A stretch of 64,000 nt of DNA from [Erwinia] mediterraneensis (GCF_900604315.1 NZ_LR026978.1:3358013-3422012); one strand, 5' to 3'; positions 1 through 10,827 are shown, numbered from the stretch's first letter. The notes: generated by a model from the letters alone, not told the origin. Program-made: numbers and translations.

Positions 1-1048
1 GCATCGGCAGACGATCGCCCAGTTTGTTATACACCGCCGCCAGAAGCGGGCTGGCCAGCATGATCCAGAACGGATTCAGTGCCTGGAACTGCTCGGGTTC
101 AAAGGCGATACCGAGGATGCTGTGTTCAACGTTGCGAATGGCAAAGAAGTTCAGGGAAGTCGGCATCTGCATGTAGAGCACAAAGAAAACAATCGCTTCT
201 ACCATCATCAGAAAGGCGACGATCATCTTACGACGTGCAGCGCCCTTCAGGGTAAAGGCTTCTTTCGCGAACACCAGCACAATACCCAGCGCAATCACCC
301 CCAGGGTAATACGCGCAATCGCCTGATGATGCAGCAGCCAGGCCGCCAGGGCCACCAGTACCACCACACCCACCAGGGTAGCCAGCAGCTTGCCGAACTG
401 CAGCCGGGCAAAATCGGGCTTCGAACCGTAATCTTTGACCAGACGCTGACAGAAAAGGAAGTTCAGCAGGGTAATCAGCAGACCAATCACCGACAGTGAA
501 AAGGCGACGTTCCAGCCATACTTCGCCGCCAGCCAGGGGGTCAGCATCATGGAGAAGAGCGAACCGATATTGATTGCCATATAGAACATGGTGAAGGCAC
601 CATCGATACGCGGATCATCTTTGTCATAGCAGGTAGAGAGCAAAGATGAGGGGTTGGCTTTAAACAGGCCGCTACCCACAGCAATGGTGGCCATACCGAA
701 ATAGACCAGCCTGGTGCTGTCACCGGACATCGCCACCAGCGTATAGCCGAGCGCCAGAACGATGACGCCAAGGATAATCACGCGTTTGGTGCCAAGCACT
801 TTGTCACCCAGCCAGCCGCCAATGGCGACCAGGCCATAAACCAGCGCGCTGAAGGAGGAAAACAGCGTAATCGAGTCAGATTCAGACATGCCTAACTGTT
901 TAACCAGAAAGACAGCAAGGATTGCCTGCAGGCCGTAATAACCAAAGCGCTCCCAGAGTTCAATCGAGAAGATCAGATAAAACGCTTTTGGCTGCCTGAA
1001 CGCATTGAGGCTGACGGCCTCATCAGTGTGTTTGTTTGCAGTTGACAC
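1..1048 (-). CDS. dtpA: Dipeptide/tripeptide:proton symporter DtpA (TppB), N-terminal part, runs off the window
   Basis: This is the first ~349 codons of a POT/PTR-family peptide transporter of the inner membrane, which takes up di- and tripeptides with protons. The reverse-strand translation starts [17 protein letters not shown] and continues with the family motif [15 protein letters not shown] and then [21 protein letters not shown], very close to E. coli DtpA. There is no ATG at the right place; GTG at 1048 fits the homologue's start and has a GAGGT element just upstream. The gene is cut by the left window edge, so its C-terminal helices are not visible. It follows nth on the same strand, as in E. 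coli, but is separated from it by about 700 bases and probably has its own promoter. Confidence 0.93.
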   Translation of the reverse strand, partial: MSTANKHTDEAVSLNAFRQPKAFYLIFSIELWERFGYYGLQAILAVFLVKQLGMSESDSITLFSSFSALVYGLVAIGGWLGDKVLGTKRVIILGVIVLALGYTLVAMSGDSTRLVYFGMATIAVGSGLFKANPSSLLSTCYDKDDPRIDGAFTMFYMAINIGSLFSMMLTPWLAAKYGWNVAFSLSVIGLLITLLNFLFCQRLVKDYGSKPDFARLQFGKLLATLVGVVVLVALAAWLLHHQAIARITLGVIALGIVLVFAKEAFTLKGAARRKMIVAFLMMVEAIVFFVLYMQMPTSLNFFAIRNVEHSILGIAFEPEQFQALNPFWIMLASPLLAAVYNKLGDRLPM

Positions 1049-1753
1049 TTGTACCTCAGTTTTTACATGCCTGTTTCGTGACAGGAATTAAGTCGTCGTC
1101 ACGTCAGGTTTACATGCGCGACTTTGTTATAGGACAGGAAAAACGGCGCTTAATGTGGCTGATTCAAAGCAGCAGGGCAAGCACTTTTTCCCTTACTGCC
1201 GCAGCGCAGATTGTCAGAGTTAACCTGGTAAAAGAGTGTTGCCAGATAGTTTTTAATTTCAGCGCGTGGAATTATATCAGAATAAACGTTGGTAACGCAG
1301 GCGAATTCCTGCAACAAAATGGGATTAACTGCGACATGGGGAAAATAAAGCATATTGCATTACATGTAAATTATTAAGCAGATAATCATATTGTTATTGT
1401 CTTAAAAAGCAGGGGTAAGACTCGGTGAAATGGGCCTGGCGTGGGGTGTGACAGACGGACAAAGGCAAATGCTTGATCTGATGCACAAAAAAAGAAATTA
1501 ATTTACGAGGTAAAAAAAGTAAACGATTGCGCAGCGCTTATTTGCCAGCGTTATCCACCGGTAAAGCAGGGGCAAGCCCAGCGGGAAAGCGTTTTATGGT
1601 ATTCAGCCGCAACCGGCATCAGGGGAATATCCGGCATCAGGCGAGAAGGCAGCGGCAGCCTGTGCCAGCCTTTTTTATCCGGCGAAGCCGGTCTGGCAGC
1701 AGACAGCAGTCAGGCGCATCATCTGAGCAAACGGCGGCGCATGGCCGCCCGGC
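1049..1753. other. Long intergenic region between nth and dtpA
   Basis: No convincing gene is seen. The dtpA-proximal half is AT-rich and holds the presumed dtpA promoter. The motif TTTACATGC occurs twice (about 1062 and 1108) and a TTACATGTAA palindrome lies near 1363. E. coli dtpA is known to depend on OmpR, and these T/A-C repeats could be its sites, but this is not demonstrated. Close to nth the direct repeat CCGGCATCAGG occurs twice within about 30 bases (about 1614-1643). Small open frames here lack ribosome-binding sites and look accidental. Confidence 0.5.
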
Positions 1754-2392
1754 TTATTGAATATCGACTTTCTCTTTATATTCGCAGAGATCTTCAATCA
1801 GGCAGGCACCGCAACGTGGTTTGCGCGCCACGCAGGTATAACGGCCATGCAGAATTAACCAGTGATGACAGTCCACCTTAAACTCCGCAGGCACCACCTT
1901 CAGCAGTTTCTCTTCCACTTGTTCCACGTTTTTACCCGGCGCAAAGCCGGTACGATTACAGACACGGAAAATGTGGGTATCGACGGCAATCGTTGGCCAG
2001 CCAAACGCGGTATTCAGTACCACGTTAGCCGTTTTACGTCCTACGCCCGGCAAGGCTTCCAGCGCTTCGCGGCTTTCCGGCACCTTGCCGCCGTGCTGTT
2101 CCACCAGAATGCGGCAGGTTTTAATGACATTTTCCGCTTTGCTGTTAAACAGGCCGATGGTCTTGATATGCTCTTTAACGCCTTCTACGCCCAGCGCCAG
2201 CATCGCCTCTGGCGTGTTTGCCAGCGGATAGAGTTTTGCCGTGGCCTTATTTACGCTGACGTCGGTGGCCTGTGCTGAAAGTAAAACGGCAATCAGCAGC
2301 TCAAAAGGGGAGGAAAAATTCAGCTCAGTGGTCGGATGCGGATTGTTCTCCCGTAACCGGCTGAGAATCTCGGTGCGTTTCTCCTTGTTCAC
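1754..2392 (-). CDS. nth: Endonuclease III, DNA glycosylase/AP lyase
   Basis: Endonuclease III removes oxidised pyrimidines from DNA and cleaves the abasic site (base excision repair). The 212-residue product has the expected length. The helix-hairpin-helix [12 protein letters not shown] (about residues 114-126) contains the catalytic lysine, and the following AVDTH has the catalytic aspartate. The C-terminal [4Fe-4S] cluster ligands are C-x6-C-x2-C-x5-C in [17 protein letters not shown]. The start is GTG at 2392, overlapping the rsxE stop as GTGA, so nth is probably translationally coupled to rsxE as the last gene of the rsx operon, the same arrangement as in E. coli. Confidence 0.97.
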   Translation of the reverse strand: MNKEKRTEILSRLRENNPHPTTELNFSSPFELLIAVLLSAQATDVSVNKATAKLYPLANTPEAMLALGVEGVKEHIKTIGLFNSKAENVIKTCRILVEQHGGKVPESREALEALPGVGRKTANVVLNTAFGWPTIAVDTHIFRVCNRTGFAPGKNVEQVEEKLLKVVPAEFKVDCHHWLILHGRYTCVARKPRCGACLIEDLCEYKEKVDIQ

Positions 2393-3093
2393 ATCACCTT
2401 CCCGGCGGTATGGCCCTGCGGTTGCGGTTGCGGCGCGCTGGCGGCGCGTGCAGCGCGCTGTTTCAGACGCTGGTCAATCACATATTTTGCCGCCAGCATC
2501 AGACCCAGGCCGATAAAGGCGCCCGGCGGCAGCATCGCCAGCAGCATCGGGGAGTCGAAATGCACGACCTCAATACGCAGTGCTTTGGCCCAGGGACCGA
2601 GCAGCTGATCGGCGCCGTTAAACAGTGTGCCGCTGCCGATAATTTCACGCAGCGAACCCAGTACCAGCATGGCGCAGGTAGCCCCCATACCGATGGCAAA
2701 GCCATCCAGCGCAGCCAGCGGCAGAGAACTTTTAGAGGCGACCGCTTCAGCACGTCCCACCACAATACAGTTGGTCACGATCAGCGGAATAAAGATGCCA
2801 AGTGACTGATAAAGGCCGTAAGCATAAGCATTAATCAGCATCTGTACGCAGCTCACCACCGACGCGATGATCATCACATAAATGGGAATACGGATATCGG
2901 CAGGCACCCAGCGACGCGACAGAGAAACGGCGCTGTTGGTGATGGTCAGCACCAGCGTGGTCGCCAGCCCAAGGCCAAGGGCATTGGTGGCGGTAGAGGT
3001 CACTGCCAGCAGCGGACAGAGCCCCAGCAGTTGCACCAGTGCGGAGTTGTTTTTCCACAGACCGCCGATCAATAAATTTTTGGCTTCACTCAT
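2389..3093 (-). CDS. rsxE: Electron transport complex subunit RsxE (RnfE)
   Basis: RsxE is an integral inner-membrane subunit of the Rsx/Rnf-type complex, which in enterobacteria keeps the redox sensor SoxR reduced. The 234-residue product begins [20 protein letters not shown] and carries the NQR2/RnfD-type hydrophobic segments, including [16 protein letters not shown] near the C terminus. The reading frame is open further upstream from a GTG at 3105, but ATG at 3093 has a GGAG element at good spacing and matches the E. coli start. It overlaps the end of rsxG by 8 bases. A proline/glutamine-rich tail follows the last membrane segment. Confidence 0.95.
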   Translation of the reverse strand: MSEAKNLLIGGLWKNNSALVQLLGLCPLLAVTSTATNALGLGLATTLVLTITNSAVSLSRRWVPADIRIPIYVMIIASVVSCVQMLINAYAYGLYQSLGIFIPLIVTNCIVVGRAEAVASKSSLPLAALDGFAIGMGATCAMLVLGSLREIIGSGTLFNGADQLLGPWAKALRIEVVHFDSPMLLAMLPPGAFIGLGLMLAAKYVIDQRLKQRAARAASAPQPQPQGHTAGKVM

Positions 3094-3718
3094 GTGCATC
3101 TCCACAATCGGGCAGCGAAGAGAGTTTCGCAGGTAGGGTTTTCATAAACAGGGCGGTACGCTTTGTGGCGTTGACCACCGCGCGCGGCGTAATGGTCGCA
3201 CCGGTAAACTGGTCGAACTCACCGCCATCTTTCTTCACCGCAAAAGCCGTATCATCAACGCCCCGAACCACTTTACTGGTAAAGCTGTTGATCCAGTCGG
3301 AGATACGCAGCTCAATCTTGTCGCCGAGACCCGGGGTTTCATGATGTTCGATCACCCGTACGCCCAGCACTTTGCCCTGAAAATCGGCACCCACCAGCAT
3401 TTGTATGGCTCCAGAGTAGCCGTCGGGCGCAGTGGTCTCAAGGGCGGCAGCCACAGGCGTGAGGTCCTTACGGGCAATAAACAGCTGGTGCGGTCGGTCA
3501 TTGCCCAGCGCGGGATCGGTGACAATGTAACATTCTTGTTGTATCGCGTTATCATAAAGTTCGGCAGGCACCACCTGATCCAGCAGGCTTTTTTGCTGTA
3601 ACGCGGTCTGGTGCTCGACCGTGGGCTTCGTCAGAGTATTCACTACCGCAGTCAGGCCGGTGGTGATGGCGGCAAACAGCGCCAGCGTGACACCGTTTTT
3701 ACGAATAGTATCCAGCAT
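3086..3718 (-). CDS. rsxG: Electron transport complex subunit RsxG (RnfG), covalent FMN protein
   Basis: RsxG is a membrane-anchored periplasmic flavoprotein of the Rsx complex. The 210-residue product has one N-terminal membrane segment ([18 protein letters not shown]) and, near residue 175, the motif [11 protein letters not shown], whose threonine is the site of covalent FMN attachment in RnfG/NqrC proteins. The glycine-rich [11 protein letters not shown] and [11 protein letters not shown] segments are typical of the FMN-binding domain. It lies 3 bases downstream of rsxD in the operon. Confidence 0.96.
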   Translation of the reverse strand: MLDTIRKNGVTLALFAAITTGLTAVVNTLTKPTVEHQTALQQKSLLDQVVPAELYDNAIQQECYIVTDPALGNDRPHQLFIARKDLTPVAAALETTAPDGYSGAIQMLVGADFQGKVLGVRVIEHHETPGLGDKIELRISDWINSFTSKVVRGVDDTAFAVKKDGGEFDQFTGATITPRAVVNATKRTALFMKTLPAKLSSLPDCGDAHE

Positions 3719-3721
3719 CGG

Positions 3722-4780
3722 CTACTCCTTGCGATGGCCGTAGACACGCGGCTGCGTGTAATAATCGATCAGCGGCACGCAGATATTGGCCAGCAGCACA
3801 GCAAAGGCGACGCCATCCGGATATCCGCCAAAGCTGCGGATTAGCCACACCAGCAATCCTACCAGCGCGCCATACAGCAGGCGTCCTTTATTAGTGGTCG
3901 AGGCGGTGACCGGATCGGTAGCAATAAAGAAGGCGCCCAGCATCGTTGCCCCGGAAAACAGGTGGATCAGCGGCGAGACCAGCGAGTCGGAGGAGAAGAA
4001 CCAGCCCAGCGTGGCACAGATCGTCAGCGAAAGCAGGAAGCTCAGCGGAATATGCCAGCGAATGGTTCTGTTCCACAGCAGAAACAGGCCTCCCAGCAGA
4101 TAGCCCAGGTTAACCCATTGCCAGCCGAGGCCCGCAATCACACCGCTGTATATCGGCTGTGTCAGCAGTTGCTCTGCGCTGTGTCCAGCGCGGAGGCCGG
4201 TCTTAAAGCTGTCCAGCGGCGTGGCCTGACTGACGCCATCGATTCCCAGCTGGAGCTGCTGCATTGAGGCACCCGCAAGCGTCTGGTTGCTGAAGATCAT
4301 GGCAAAGGTGTCGGCAAGTCCTGGTTTCATTATCTGCAGCGATTCCGGCGGCAGCCAGCTGGTCATCTGCACCGGGAAGGAAATCAGCAGCACCACATAA
4401 CCCACCATTGCCGGGTTAAAGGGGTTCTGGCCCAGGCCGCCATACAACTGCTTGGCAATGACAATCGCAAACAGCGTGCCCAGTACCACCAGCCACCAGG
4501 GGGCCAGCGGCGGTATGCTGATACCCAGCAGTAACGCGGTAAGCAGGGCGGAATTATCGGCCAGAACCGGGGCGAGCGGCTGTTTGCGCAGGCGTAAAGT
4601 GGCGGCTTCGCCCAGCCAGGCGGTCAGGGCGGCGAGCAATACCTGAATCAGCGTACCGTAACCGAAGAAATAACATTGTGCGGCGATACCCGGCAGCGCG
4701 GCCAGCACTACCAGCAGCATAATGCGACTGGTACTGCGGCGGTTATGAGTATAGGGGGAACTTGCAATACGAAATGCCAT
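3722..4780 (-). CDS. rsxD: Electron transport complex subunit RsxD (RnfD)
   Basis: RsxD is a multi-helix inner-membrane subunit related to NqrB that carries covalently bound FMN. The 352-residue product begins [20 protein letters not shown], the family N terminus, and has SQATPLDSF around residue 185-193, where the FMN-linked threonine is expected. The ITFN-type loop [19 protein letters not shown] is present. Its ATG directly abuts the rsxC stop codon, consistent with a single transcript. Confidence 0.96.
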   Translation of the reverse strand: MAFRIASSPYTHNRRSTSRIMLLVVLAALPGIAAQCYFFGYGTLIQVLLAALTAWLGEAATLRLRKQPLAPVLADNSALLTALLLGISIPPLAPWWLVVLGTLFAIVIAKQLYGGLGQNPFNPAMVGYVVLLISFPVQMTSWLPPESLQIMKPGLADTFAMIFSNQTLAGASMQQLQLGIDGVSQATPLDSFKTGLRAGHSAEQLLTQPIYSGVIAGLGWQWVNLGYLLGGLFLLWNRTIRWHIPLSFLLSLTICATLGWFFSSDSLVSPLIHLFSGATMLGAFFIATDPVTASTTNKGRLLYGALVGLLVWLIRSFGGYPDGVAFAVLLANICVPLIDYYTQPRVYGHRKE

Positions 4781-7399
4781 TTAATCCTCAGGCCTTGAGT
4801 GCTGCTGCGCTTTGCGCGCTTTCGCGCGAGCAACAGCGGCAGCAATCGCCGCTTTACGCGCATCCATGGGTTCTGTTGTCGCGTCCGGTGCAACGGCAGG
4901 TTCGGCGTCTGTTGACGATGCTTCTGCTGCAGGCGCGGTGTGGGTTTCAGCGCTGTCTGCTGGCTCAGCGTTCCCTTCAGCCTGCTGTGCCGCGGCCGCT
5001 TTCTTCGCTCTGGCGCGGGCGATAGCAGCTTCAACGGCGGCTTTGCGCGGATCGACCGTTTCCGTTTCCGCTGCAGGTGCAGTGTGGGTTTCAGCGCTGT
5101 CTGCTGGCTCAGCCTTCGCTTCTGGCTGCTGTGCCGCGGCGGCTTTCTTCGCTCTGGCGCGGGCGATGGCGGCTTCCACGGCGGCTTTGCGCGGATCGAC
5201 CGTTTCCGTTTCCGCTGCAGGCGCGGTGTGGGTTTCAGCGCTGTCTGCTGGCTCAGCCTTCGCTTCTGGCTGCTGTGCTGCGGCGGCTTTCTTCGCTCTG
5301 GCACGGGCGATGGCGGCTTCCACGGCGGCTTTGCGCGGGTCGACCGTTTCCGTTTCAGCTTCCGCCGCAGGTGCGGTGTTGGTTTCAGCGCTGTCTGCTG
5401 GCTCAGCCTTCGCTTCTGGCTGCTGTGCGGCGGCGGCTTTCTTCGCTCTGGCACGGGCGATGGCGGCTTCCACGGCGGCTTTGCGCGGATCGACCGTTTC
5501 CGTTTCAGCTTCCGCCGCAGGTGCGGTGTTGGTTTCAGCGCTGATCGTCGGCTCAGCCTTCGCTTCTGGCTGCTGTGCGGCGGCTTTCTTCGCTCTGGCA
5601 CGGGCGATAGCAGCTTCAACGGCGGCTTTGCGCGGATCGGCCACACCTGTCCCGTTCGCCGGTTCAGACACAGCCTCTGCAGGCTGCGGCGCAGCGGCTT
5701 TCTTCGCTCTGGCGCGGGCGATGGCGGCTTCAACGGCCGTTTTACGCGGATCCTCAACCTGACGGCTGAGCGCCTGGGTTTCTGACTGATTCTCCGCCTG
5801 TTGTGCGCGCGCCTGCGCTCTGCGCGCTTCACGCTGTGCTATCAGGGCGGCGTCATCGGCTGCATTAGCACTGTTTTCCACTGCGCTACGCTTCGCTCTG
5901 ACGCGTTCCAGTGCTTCGGCAACTTCCGGCTTCTCACTGGCGGTTGCGCGGCGTTTAGCCTGTTCATGGCGCGCTTCACGCGCCTGCTTTTCCCGCTCCA
6001 GGCGGGCCTGACGCGCTTCAAAACGCGCTTTCGCTTCGGCAGTACGCTTCGCTTCCAGATCGATAGCACGCAGCTCCGCTTTTTCCTGACGATAATATTG
6101 CACCAGCGGGATATTGCTGGGGCAGACATAAGCGCAGGCGCCGCATTCAATACAGTCATCAATATGGTGCGCACGCGCTTTATCGTGATCTTTGCCCTGG
6201 CTGTACCAGTAGAGCTGCTGCGGCAGCAGATTTGCCGGGCAGGCGTCAGCGCAGGCGCTGCAGCGAATACAAGATTTTTCCGGTTCGCTGCGGCCCATCT
6301 CATGCGCTGCGGGCGCCAGAATACAGTTGGTGATTTTCACCACCGGCACATTCAGCGAGGGCAGGGTAAAGCCCATCAGCGGTCCGCCCATGATCACCAT
6401 CTGTCCCGGGCCCGGGTTAAAGCCCGCCTGGTGCAACAGATGGCTTACCGGCGTCCCCAGACGTCCCCAGACGTTACGCGGGCGGGCTATAGCATCACCG
6501 GTCAGGGTGACCACACGTTCGGTAATCGGCTCCCCATCAATAATGGCGCGTTTCACCGCCCGGGCGGTGCCGACGTTCTGCATCAGCACGCCAATATCGG
6601 ACGAGCGCCCGCCGTGCGGCACTTCCAGGCCGGTGAGGATTTTCGTCAGCTGTTTCGCGCCGCCGGAGGGATATTTGGTTGGGATCACCCGTAACTGCAG
6701 GTCGCGCGCGCCGCCAAGCGCTTTTTTTAACGCGGCGATAGCTTCCGGCTTATTGTCTTCAATCCCAATCAGCACCCGTTCAGCCTGCAGCACCCAGGCG
6801 AGAATGCGGCAGCCTTCAACGATTTCGTCCGCGCACTCCTGCATCAGCCGGTCGTCGGCGGTGATATAGGGCTCGCATTCGGCGGCATTGATAATCAGGG
6901 TTTTTACGCCGTTGAGTCCGCCTTTCAGCTTGCTGGCGGTGGGGAAACCGGCGCCGCCCAGCCCGGCAACGCCAGCGTCATGAATACGCTGTACCAGCGC
7001 GGCGCGATCGTGCTGACGGTAATCGGGCAGGGGCTGCCGTTCGATCCAGCGATCTTCGCCATCTGGCGTAATGAATATGCACATCTCCGCCAGGCCAGAG
7101 GGATGGGCGGTCATATGCGGCGCGATAGCTTCAACCACGCCTGAAGTCGGGGCGTGTACCGGCAACATGCGCCCGTTACCAAAGGTCAACGCCTGTCCAC
7201 GCAGTACTTTATCCCCCGGGCTGACGCAAATTTCACCTTCATGGCCGATATGCTGCTTCAGCGGAATAATAAAGCGATCCGGTAAGGGCAGCTGGCTGAG
7301 CGGGGTGCCATTCGACTGGGTTTTCATTTCCGGTGGATGAATGCCGCCCGGAAAATCCCAGATTTTCTCTTTGCGCAACAAACTGAACAAATTAAGCAT
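4781..7399 (-). CDS. rsxC: Electron transport complex subunit RsxC (RnfC) with long repeat tail
   Basis: RsxC is the NADH-side, flavin- and iron-sulfur-containing peripheral subunit of the Rsx complex. The N-terminal half shows the family start (GGIHPPEMK), the NADH/FMN-binding segment [13 protein letters not shown], and two [4Fe-4S] motifs, [12 protein letters not shown] (about residues 376-387) and [12 protein letters not shown] (about 415-426). After about residue 440 comes a charged, Ala/Arg/Glu-rich helical region. From about residue 547 to the end there are seven copies of a [19 protein letters not shown] unit joined by acidic A/E/P/T linkers. At 872 residues it is clearly longer than E. 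coli RsxC (740), and the extra length is in the repeats. Confidence 0.96.
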   Translation of the reverse strand: MLNLFSLLRKEKIWDFPGGIHPPEMKTQSNGTPLSQLPLPDRFIIPLKQHIGHEGEICVSPGDKVLRGQALTFGNGRMLPVHAPTSGVVEAIAPHMTAHPSGLAEMCIFITPDGEDRWIERQPLPDYRQHDRAALVQRIHDAGVAGLGGAGFPTASKLKGGLNGVKTLIINAAECEPYITADDRLMQECADEIVEGCRILAWVLQAERVLIGIEDNKPEAIAALKKALGGARDLQLRVIPTKYPSGGAKQLTKILTGLEVPHGGRSSDIGVLMQNVGTARAVKRAIIDGEPITERVVTLTGDAIARPRNVWGRLGTPVSHLLHQAGFNPGPGQMVIMGGPLMGFTLPSLNVPVVKITNCILAPAAHEMGRSEPEKSCIRCSACADACPANLLPQQLYWYSQGKDHDKARAHHIDDCIECGACAYVCPSNIPLVQYYRQEKAELRAIDLEAKRTAEAKARFEARQARLEREKQAREARHEQAKRRATASEKPEVAEALERVRAKRSAVENSANAADDAALIAQREARRAQARAQQAENQSETQALSRQVEDPRKTAVEAAIARARAKKAAAPQPAEAVSEPANGTGVADPRKAAVEAAIARARAKKAAAQQPEAKAEPTISAETNTAPAAEAETETVDPRKAAVEAAIARARAKKAAAAQQPEAKAEPADSAETNTAPAAEAETETVDPRKAAVEAAIARARAKKAAAAQQPEAKAEPADSAETHTAPAAETETVDPRKAAVEAAIARARAKKAAAAQQPEAKAEPADSAETHTAPAAETETVDPRKAAVEAAIARARAKKAAAAQQAEGNAEPADSAETHTAPAAEASSTDAEPAVAPDATTEPMDARKAAIAAAVARAKARKAQQHSRPED
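4815..5760 (-). repeat. Tandem in-frame repeats in the 3' part of rsxC
   Basis: About seven units of 117-190 bases (mostly 144-150) code for [19 protein letters not shown] followed by an acidic linker. The central units are nearly identical at DNA level; for example the stretch coding [17 protein letters not shown] recurs several times. The first unit (near 5757) and the last (near 4830) are the most diverged, as expected for arrays that change copy number by recombination. The codon periodicity makes long accidental open frames on both strands here. Confidence 0.95.
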
Positions 7400-7970
7400 G
7401 ACTTTCTACCGGAATCACCCGTACAGGAATAGTTTCAAGGTCCCACTTCCAGTTTGCCGTGGTGGTGGCAACCGGACGCATTTCAATGCAGTCGGTAGGA
7501 CAGGGGGCGACACAGAGATCGCATCCGGTACAGACATCGCTCAGCACGGTGTGCATGGCGCGCGTCGCGCCAACAATAGCGTCCACCGGGCAGGCCTGAA
7601 TACATTTGGTACAGCCGATGCAGTTTGCCTCGTCGATCCAGGCCACGGTACGCACCGGCGCTTTGGCCATATCATCGCCATCAATCGGCTGCGGCTCTAC
7701 GTTCAGCAGTTCGGCCAGCTTCAGCATGGTCTGCTCGCCGCCGGGGGCGCACTTGTTAATCGCTTCGCCATTGTTGCCGACCGCGTCAGCATAGGGACGA
7801 CAGCCCGGATACCCGCACTGACCGCACTGGCTCTGAGGCAAAACGGCGTCGATTTGTTCGACGATAGGATCTTCTTCCACCGCAAAACGGCGTGAGGCGT
7901 AGCCGAGCAGGGCACCAAAAACCAGGCTCAGCGCACTTAATACGGCAACAGCAATCCAGATAGCGGACAT
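7392..7970 (-). CDS. rsxB: Electron transport complex subunit RsxB (RnfB), ferredoxin-like
   Basis: RsxB is an iron-sulfur protein that passes electrons within the Rsx complex. The 192-residue product has an N-terminal membrane anchor ([25 protein letters not shown] in part), a [13 protein letters not shown]e-S motif at about residues 49-61, and two ferredoxin [4Fe-4S] motifs, [12 protein letters not shown] and [12 protein letters not shown], in the C-terminal half. Its 3' end overlaps the rsxC start by 8 bases and its start touches the rsxA stop. Confidence 0.97.
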   Translation of the reverse strand: MSAIWIAVAVLSALSLVFGALLGYASRRFAVEEDPIVEQIDAVLPQSQCGQCGYPGCRPYADAVGNNGEAINKCAPGGEQTMLKLAELLNVEPQPIDGDDMAKAPVRTVAWIDEANCIGCTKCIQACPVDAIVGATRAMHTVLSDVCTGCDLCVAPCPTDCIEMRPVATTTANWKWDLETIPVRVIPVESHA

Positions 7971-8551
7971 CAGAATTTCACCAGACCGGTAAAGCCCATA
8001 AACGCCAGCGCCATCAGGCCAGCGGTAATCAGGGCGATAGAGGAACCTTTAAAAGGTGCCGGCACATTGGCCAGCACCAGCCGTTCACGCATGCCGGCGA
8101 ACAGCACCATCACCAGCGAAAAGCCGAGTGAGGCGCTGAATCCATAAAGCGAGGCCTGCAAAAAACTGTGGTTCAGGTTGACGCTCAACAGCGGCACACC
8201 CAGTACGGCACAGTTTGTGGTGATCAGCGGCAGAAAAATACCCAGCAGACGATAGAGCGACGGACTGGTTTTACGCACCACCATTTCGGTGAATTGCACG
8301 GTCACGGCAATCACCAGGATATAGGCCATGGTGCGCAGGTAAACCAGATCCAGCGGCAGCAGGATCAGGTGATTGACCAGCCAGGCGCAAATCGAGGCCA
8401 GCGTGATCACAAAAGTGGTTGCGAGTCCCATGCCAATTGCCGTTTCCAGTTTTTTGGAAACGCCCATAAAGGGACAGAGGCCGAGAAACTTCACCAGAAC
8501 GAAGTTATTCACCAGCACTGTGCCAACAAAGAGAAGTAAATAATCGGTCAT
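7970..8551 (-). CDS. rsxA: Electron transport complex subunit RsxA (RnfA)
   Basis: RsxA is a six-helix inner-membrane subunit, first gene of the rsxABCDGE-nth operon. The 193-residue product begins [20 protein letters not shown] and contains [14 protein letters not shown] and [13 protein letters not shown], the two conserved half-membrane Cys-containing segments that hold a [2Fe-2S] cluster between RnfA and RnfE in related complexes. A 9-bp inverted repeat ATCGGGGAT/ATCCCCGAT (8584-8622) without a T-run lies between it and ydgK. Confidence 0.97.
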   Translation of the reverse strand: MTDYLLLFVGTVLVNNFVLVKFLGLCPFMGVSKKLETAIGMGLATTFVITLASICAWLVNHLILLPLDLVYLRTMAYILVIAVTVQFTEMVVRKTSPSLYRLLGIFLPLITTNCAVLGVPLLSVNLNHSFLQASLYGFSASLGFSLVMVLFAGMRERLVLANVPAPFKGSSIALITAGLMALAFMGFTGLVKF

Positions 8552-8674
8552 TATTTCGCCTGGGAGTCGGAAAGCGGCTTATTATCGGGGATTAGGCGGT
8601 TTATCTCAACCTCATCCCCGATCAGAGCGCGGCAGAAAGCACTCAGAATTAAATTCGTGGCGATTCTCACGCCG

Positions 8675-9118
8675 TTAAGGCCGGGTAAAGGTCTGTTTTA
8701 CCCGCTGAGAACGCTTGAAATAGGGCACAAACACCGCTGCCGCCAGTAGCGACAGCAGCAGGGTTTGCAGCGCGCGCGCATCGGATATCGGGGTAAAGGC
8801 GAACGTTTTCAATGCCAGCAGTACGGTGACCAGCAGCCAGATAATGTACTGGCGCGGCAGTCGCTGCGAACGCTGGCAAAAGATCCAGGTGACCCACAGG
8901 CTGTAGAGCCAGACGGCGGAGGCGGTCAGCAAAGAGATAGCCCATTGCATCATCAGCGCACTGCCGTGCGAGAAGAGCGCCACGCGCCAGGCGGGATTAA
9001 ACAGTGGGCTTAAATACATCGCCAGCACCAGCGCACAGGTCAGCATGGTCATAATCAGCCACGCCAGCGGCAATAACAGCCAGCCAGCAATACGTGGTGC
9101 AGTCACCTGGTCAGTCAT
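8675..9118 (-). CDS. ydgK: Inner-membrane protein YdgK, DUF2569 family
   Basis: A 147-residue integral membrane protein with four hydrophobic segments, matching the DUF2569 family and the position of E. coli ydgK between cnu and rsxA. Motifs seen are GWLLLPLAWLIM at the N terminus and PRQYIIWLL in the third segment. The function of the family is not known. The ATG at 9118 is preferred over the TTG just before it, with AGGA nine bases upstream. It may be transcribed with the rsx genes, although 120 bases with an inverted repeat separate them. Confidence 0.9.
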   Translation of the reverse strand: MTDQVTAPRIAGWLLLPLAWLIMTMLTCALVLAMYLSPLFNPAWRVALFSHGSALMMQWAISLLTASAVWLYSLWVTWIFCQRSQRLPRQYIIWLLVTVLLALKTFAFTPISDARALQTLLLSLLAAAVFVPYFKRSQRVKQTFTRP

Positions 9119-9221
9119 CAATTCTTTCCTGTCTCTGAGAAATTGGCAGAAAGAATATCATGTTCCGGCAGAACACAGGTGCTATGGGCAGTGAAACAGT
9201 AAAAATGGCGGGAGAACAATC

Positions 9222-9437
9222 TTATACTACGTAGCGCCATACCGATTTCGGCACGCAGCCCAAATCGAACAGTCGACCACCGGAAGCCAGCTCGGCACGG
9301 CGATGATCGGCAGCGCGGTACATATTCATAATTTCCTTATCATCACTCAAAGAATAATTCAGGTGGTCGTATAGTTTTTCCAGGCTTTCCAGATTATTTA
9401 CTTTACGAAATTTCAGCAGGTAATCTTGCGCAGTCAT
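9222..9437 (-). CDS. cnu: Cnu (YdgT), Hha/YmoA-family co-repressor of H-NS
   Basis: Cnu is a small protein that binds H-NS and StpA and modulates silencing of acquired and environmentally regulated genes; the E. coli protein also binds near oriC. The 71-residue product begins [20 protein letters not shown] and ends with the Hha-family signature [19 protein letters not shown] then VPKSVWRYV. The start was chosen at 9437 by length and similarity; an in-frame ATG three codons upstream is also possible, as neither has a strong ribosome-binding site. Confidence 0.95.
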   Translation of the reverse strand: MTAQDYLLKFRKVNNLESLEKLYDHLNYSLSDDKEIMNMYRAADHRRAELASGGRLFDLGCVPKSVWRYVV

Positions 9438-9620
9438 GATTGCCATATAAAGAGACCAAAGGAGAGCACAAGTATAGGGAGCACGGATAAAGTGTCCAGA
9501 TCCTGCCCGTAAAAAAAGCGCAAAATCGGATTCGCCCGCGTCAGACGGGCAATTGTGCGACTACTCACAAAATTGATCATTGATAAGCGTAACAAGGAAA
9601 TAACCAATTCTTACGCTGAT

Positions 9621-9636
9621 TTGTAATCGCTTTCAG
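9621..9636. promoter_or_regulatory. GalR/GalS-like (LacI-family) operator upstream of ytfQ
   Basis: The 16-bp sequence TTGTAATCGCTTTCAG agrees at 10 of 12 defined positions with the GalR/GalS consensus GTGNAANCGNTTNCAC. It lies about 230 bases upstream of the ytfQ start in an AT-rich region with no gene. In E. coli the ytfQ operon is considered a galactose-regulon member, so regulation by GalR/GalS is a reasonable inference. The rest of 9447-9865 shows only presumed promoter sequence. Confidence 0.5.
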
Positions 9637-9865
9637 AAGCCTGATTCATAAGCGATTCTCTTTATTGCAATTATTTTTTCCCTCTGTTTTCTTTATTCAG
9701 TTAATTAATCCATAAGCTTTGTCGCAAAGTTAAAGAGAGTTGACGCGTAACTCCTTTAATTTGCTCTGAATTGTGAAGCGCGTCCATTTTGCCCACACGT
9801 TTTTAGTCCAGGCTGTAGGTGCTTTTGTACCTGTACCGCACACTCCCATCAGAGGAATGAAAATT

Positions 9866-10822
9866 ATGTGGAAACGTTTACTTTTGACCACCCTGGTCGG
9901 CGCTGCGCTGTCCGGATCAGCCCTGGCCGCCGATATGACCGTGGGATTCTCCCAGGTGGGTTCAGAATCTGGCTGGCGTGCAGCCGAAACGACGGTTGCG
10001 AAAAGTGAAGCAGAAAAACGCGGCATTACGCTGAAAATTGCCGATGGTCAGCAGAAACAGGAGAACCAGATTAAAGCCGTGCGTTCCTTCATTGCTCAGG
10101 GCGTCGATGCCATCTTCATCGCCCCGGTGGTGCAGACAGGCTGGGAACCGGTACTGGAAGAAGCGAAAGACGCTGAGATTCCGGTGATGCTGCTTGACCG
10201 GGCCATTGTCGTAAAAGACAAGTCACTCTATATGACGGTGGTGACGGCGGACAACGTACTGGAAGGGCGCTTAATCGGCGAATGGCTGGCTAAAACCGTG
10301 GGCGACAAGGCCTGTAATGTTGTGGAACTGCAGGGCACCGTGGGTGCCAGCGTGGCGATCGATCGTAAGAAAGGGTTTGCCGAAGCGATCGCCAGCCATC
10401 CAAATATCAAAATTATCCGCTCGCAGTCTGGCGACTTTACCCGCAGTAAAGGGAAAGAGGTGATGGAGAGCTTTATCAAGGCGGAGAACAACGGCAAAAA
10501 CATCTGCATGGTGTATGCCCATAACGATGATATGGCAATCGGCGCTATCCAGGCGATCAAAGAAGCGGGCCTGAAGCCAGGTAAAGATATTCTTACCGGC
10601 TCGATTGATGGCGTTCCGGATATTTTCAAAGCGATGCTGGCAGGCGAAGCCAATGCCAGCGTGGAGCTGACGCCGAATATGGCTGGTCCTGCCTTTGACG
10701 CGCTGGAGAAATTCAAAAAGGATGGCACCGAACCGCCAAAAATGATCAAAACCAAATCAACGCTGTTTTTACCGGCTGACGCACAGACGGAACTGGATAA
10801 GAAAAAAGACATGGGCTACTGA
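9866..10822 (+). CDS. ytfQ: Galactofuranose ABC transporter, periplasmic binding protein YtfQ
   Basis: YtfQ is the periplasmic substrate-binding protein of the galactofuranose importer. The 318-residue product, the same length as in E. coli, has a signal peptide (MWKRLLLTTLVGAALSGSALA, cleavage probably after ALA at 22) and a PBP1 sugar-binding fold. The segments SQVGSESGWRAAET, LQGTVGASVAIDRKKGF and MVYAHNDDMAIGAIQAIKEA match YtfQ almost residue for residue. The frame is open upstream and an ATG lies 9 bases earlier, but AGAGGA is correctly spaced for ATG at 9866. A terminator-like hairpin follows before ytfR. Confidence 0.97.
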   Translation: MWKRLLLTTLVGAALSGSALAADMTVGFSQVGSESGWRAAETTVAKSEAEKRGITLKIADGQQKQENQIKAVRSFIAQGVDAIFIAPVVQTGWEPVLEEAKDAEIPVMLLDRAIVVKDKSLYMTVVTADNVLEGRLIGEWLAKTVGDKACNVVELQGTVGASVAIDRKKGFAEAIASHPNIKIIRSQSGDFTRSKGKEVMESFIKAENNGKNICMVYAHNDDMAIGAIQAIKEAGLKPGKDILTGSIDGVPDIFKAMLAGEANASVELTPNMAGPAFDALEKFKKDGTEPPKMIKTKSTLFLPADAQTELDKKKDMGY

Positions 10823-10827
10823 ACATG

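Noticed and set aside
1527..1760. 77-codon frame upstream of the nth end
   Set aside because: Basic, low-complexity product, no ribosome-binding site, in the intergenic region with short repeats.
4708..5832. Long open frames of 281-374 codons on both strands over the rsxC 3' region
   Set aside because: They arise from the codon periodicity of the rsxC repeats; the products are Arg/Pro- or Ala/Ser-rich low-complexity sequence with no ribosome-binding site.
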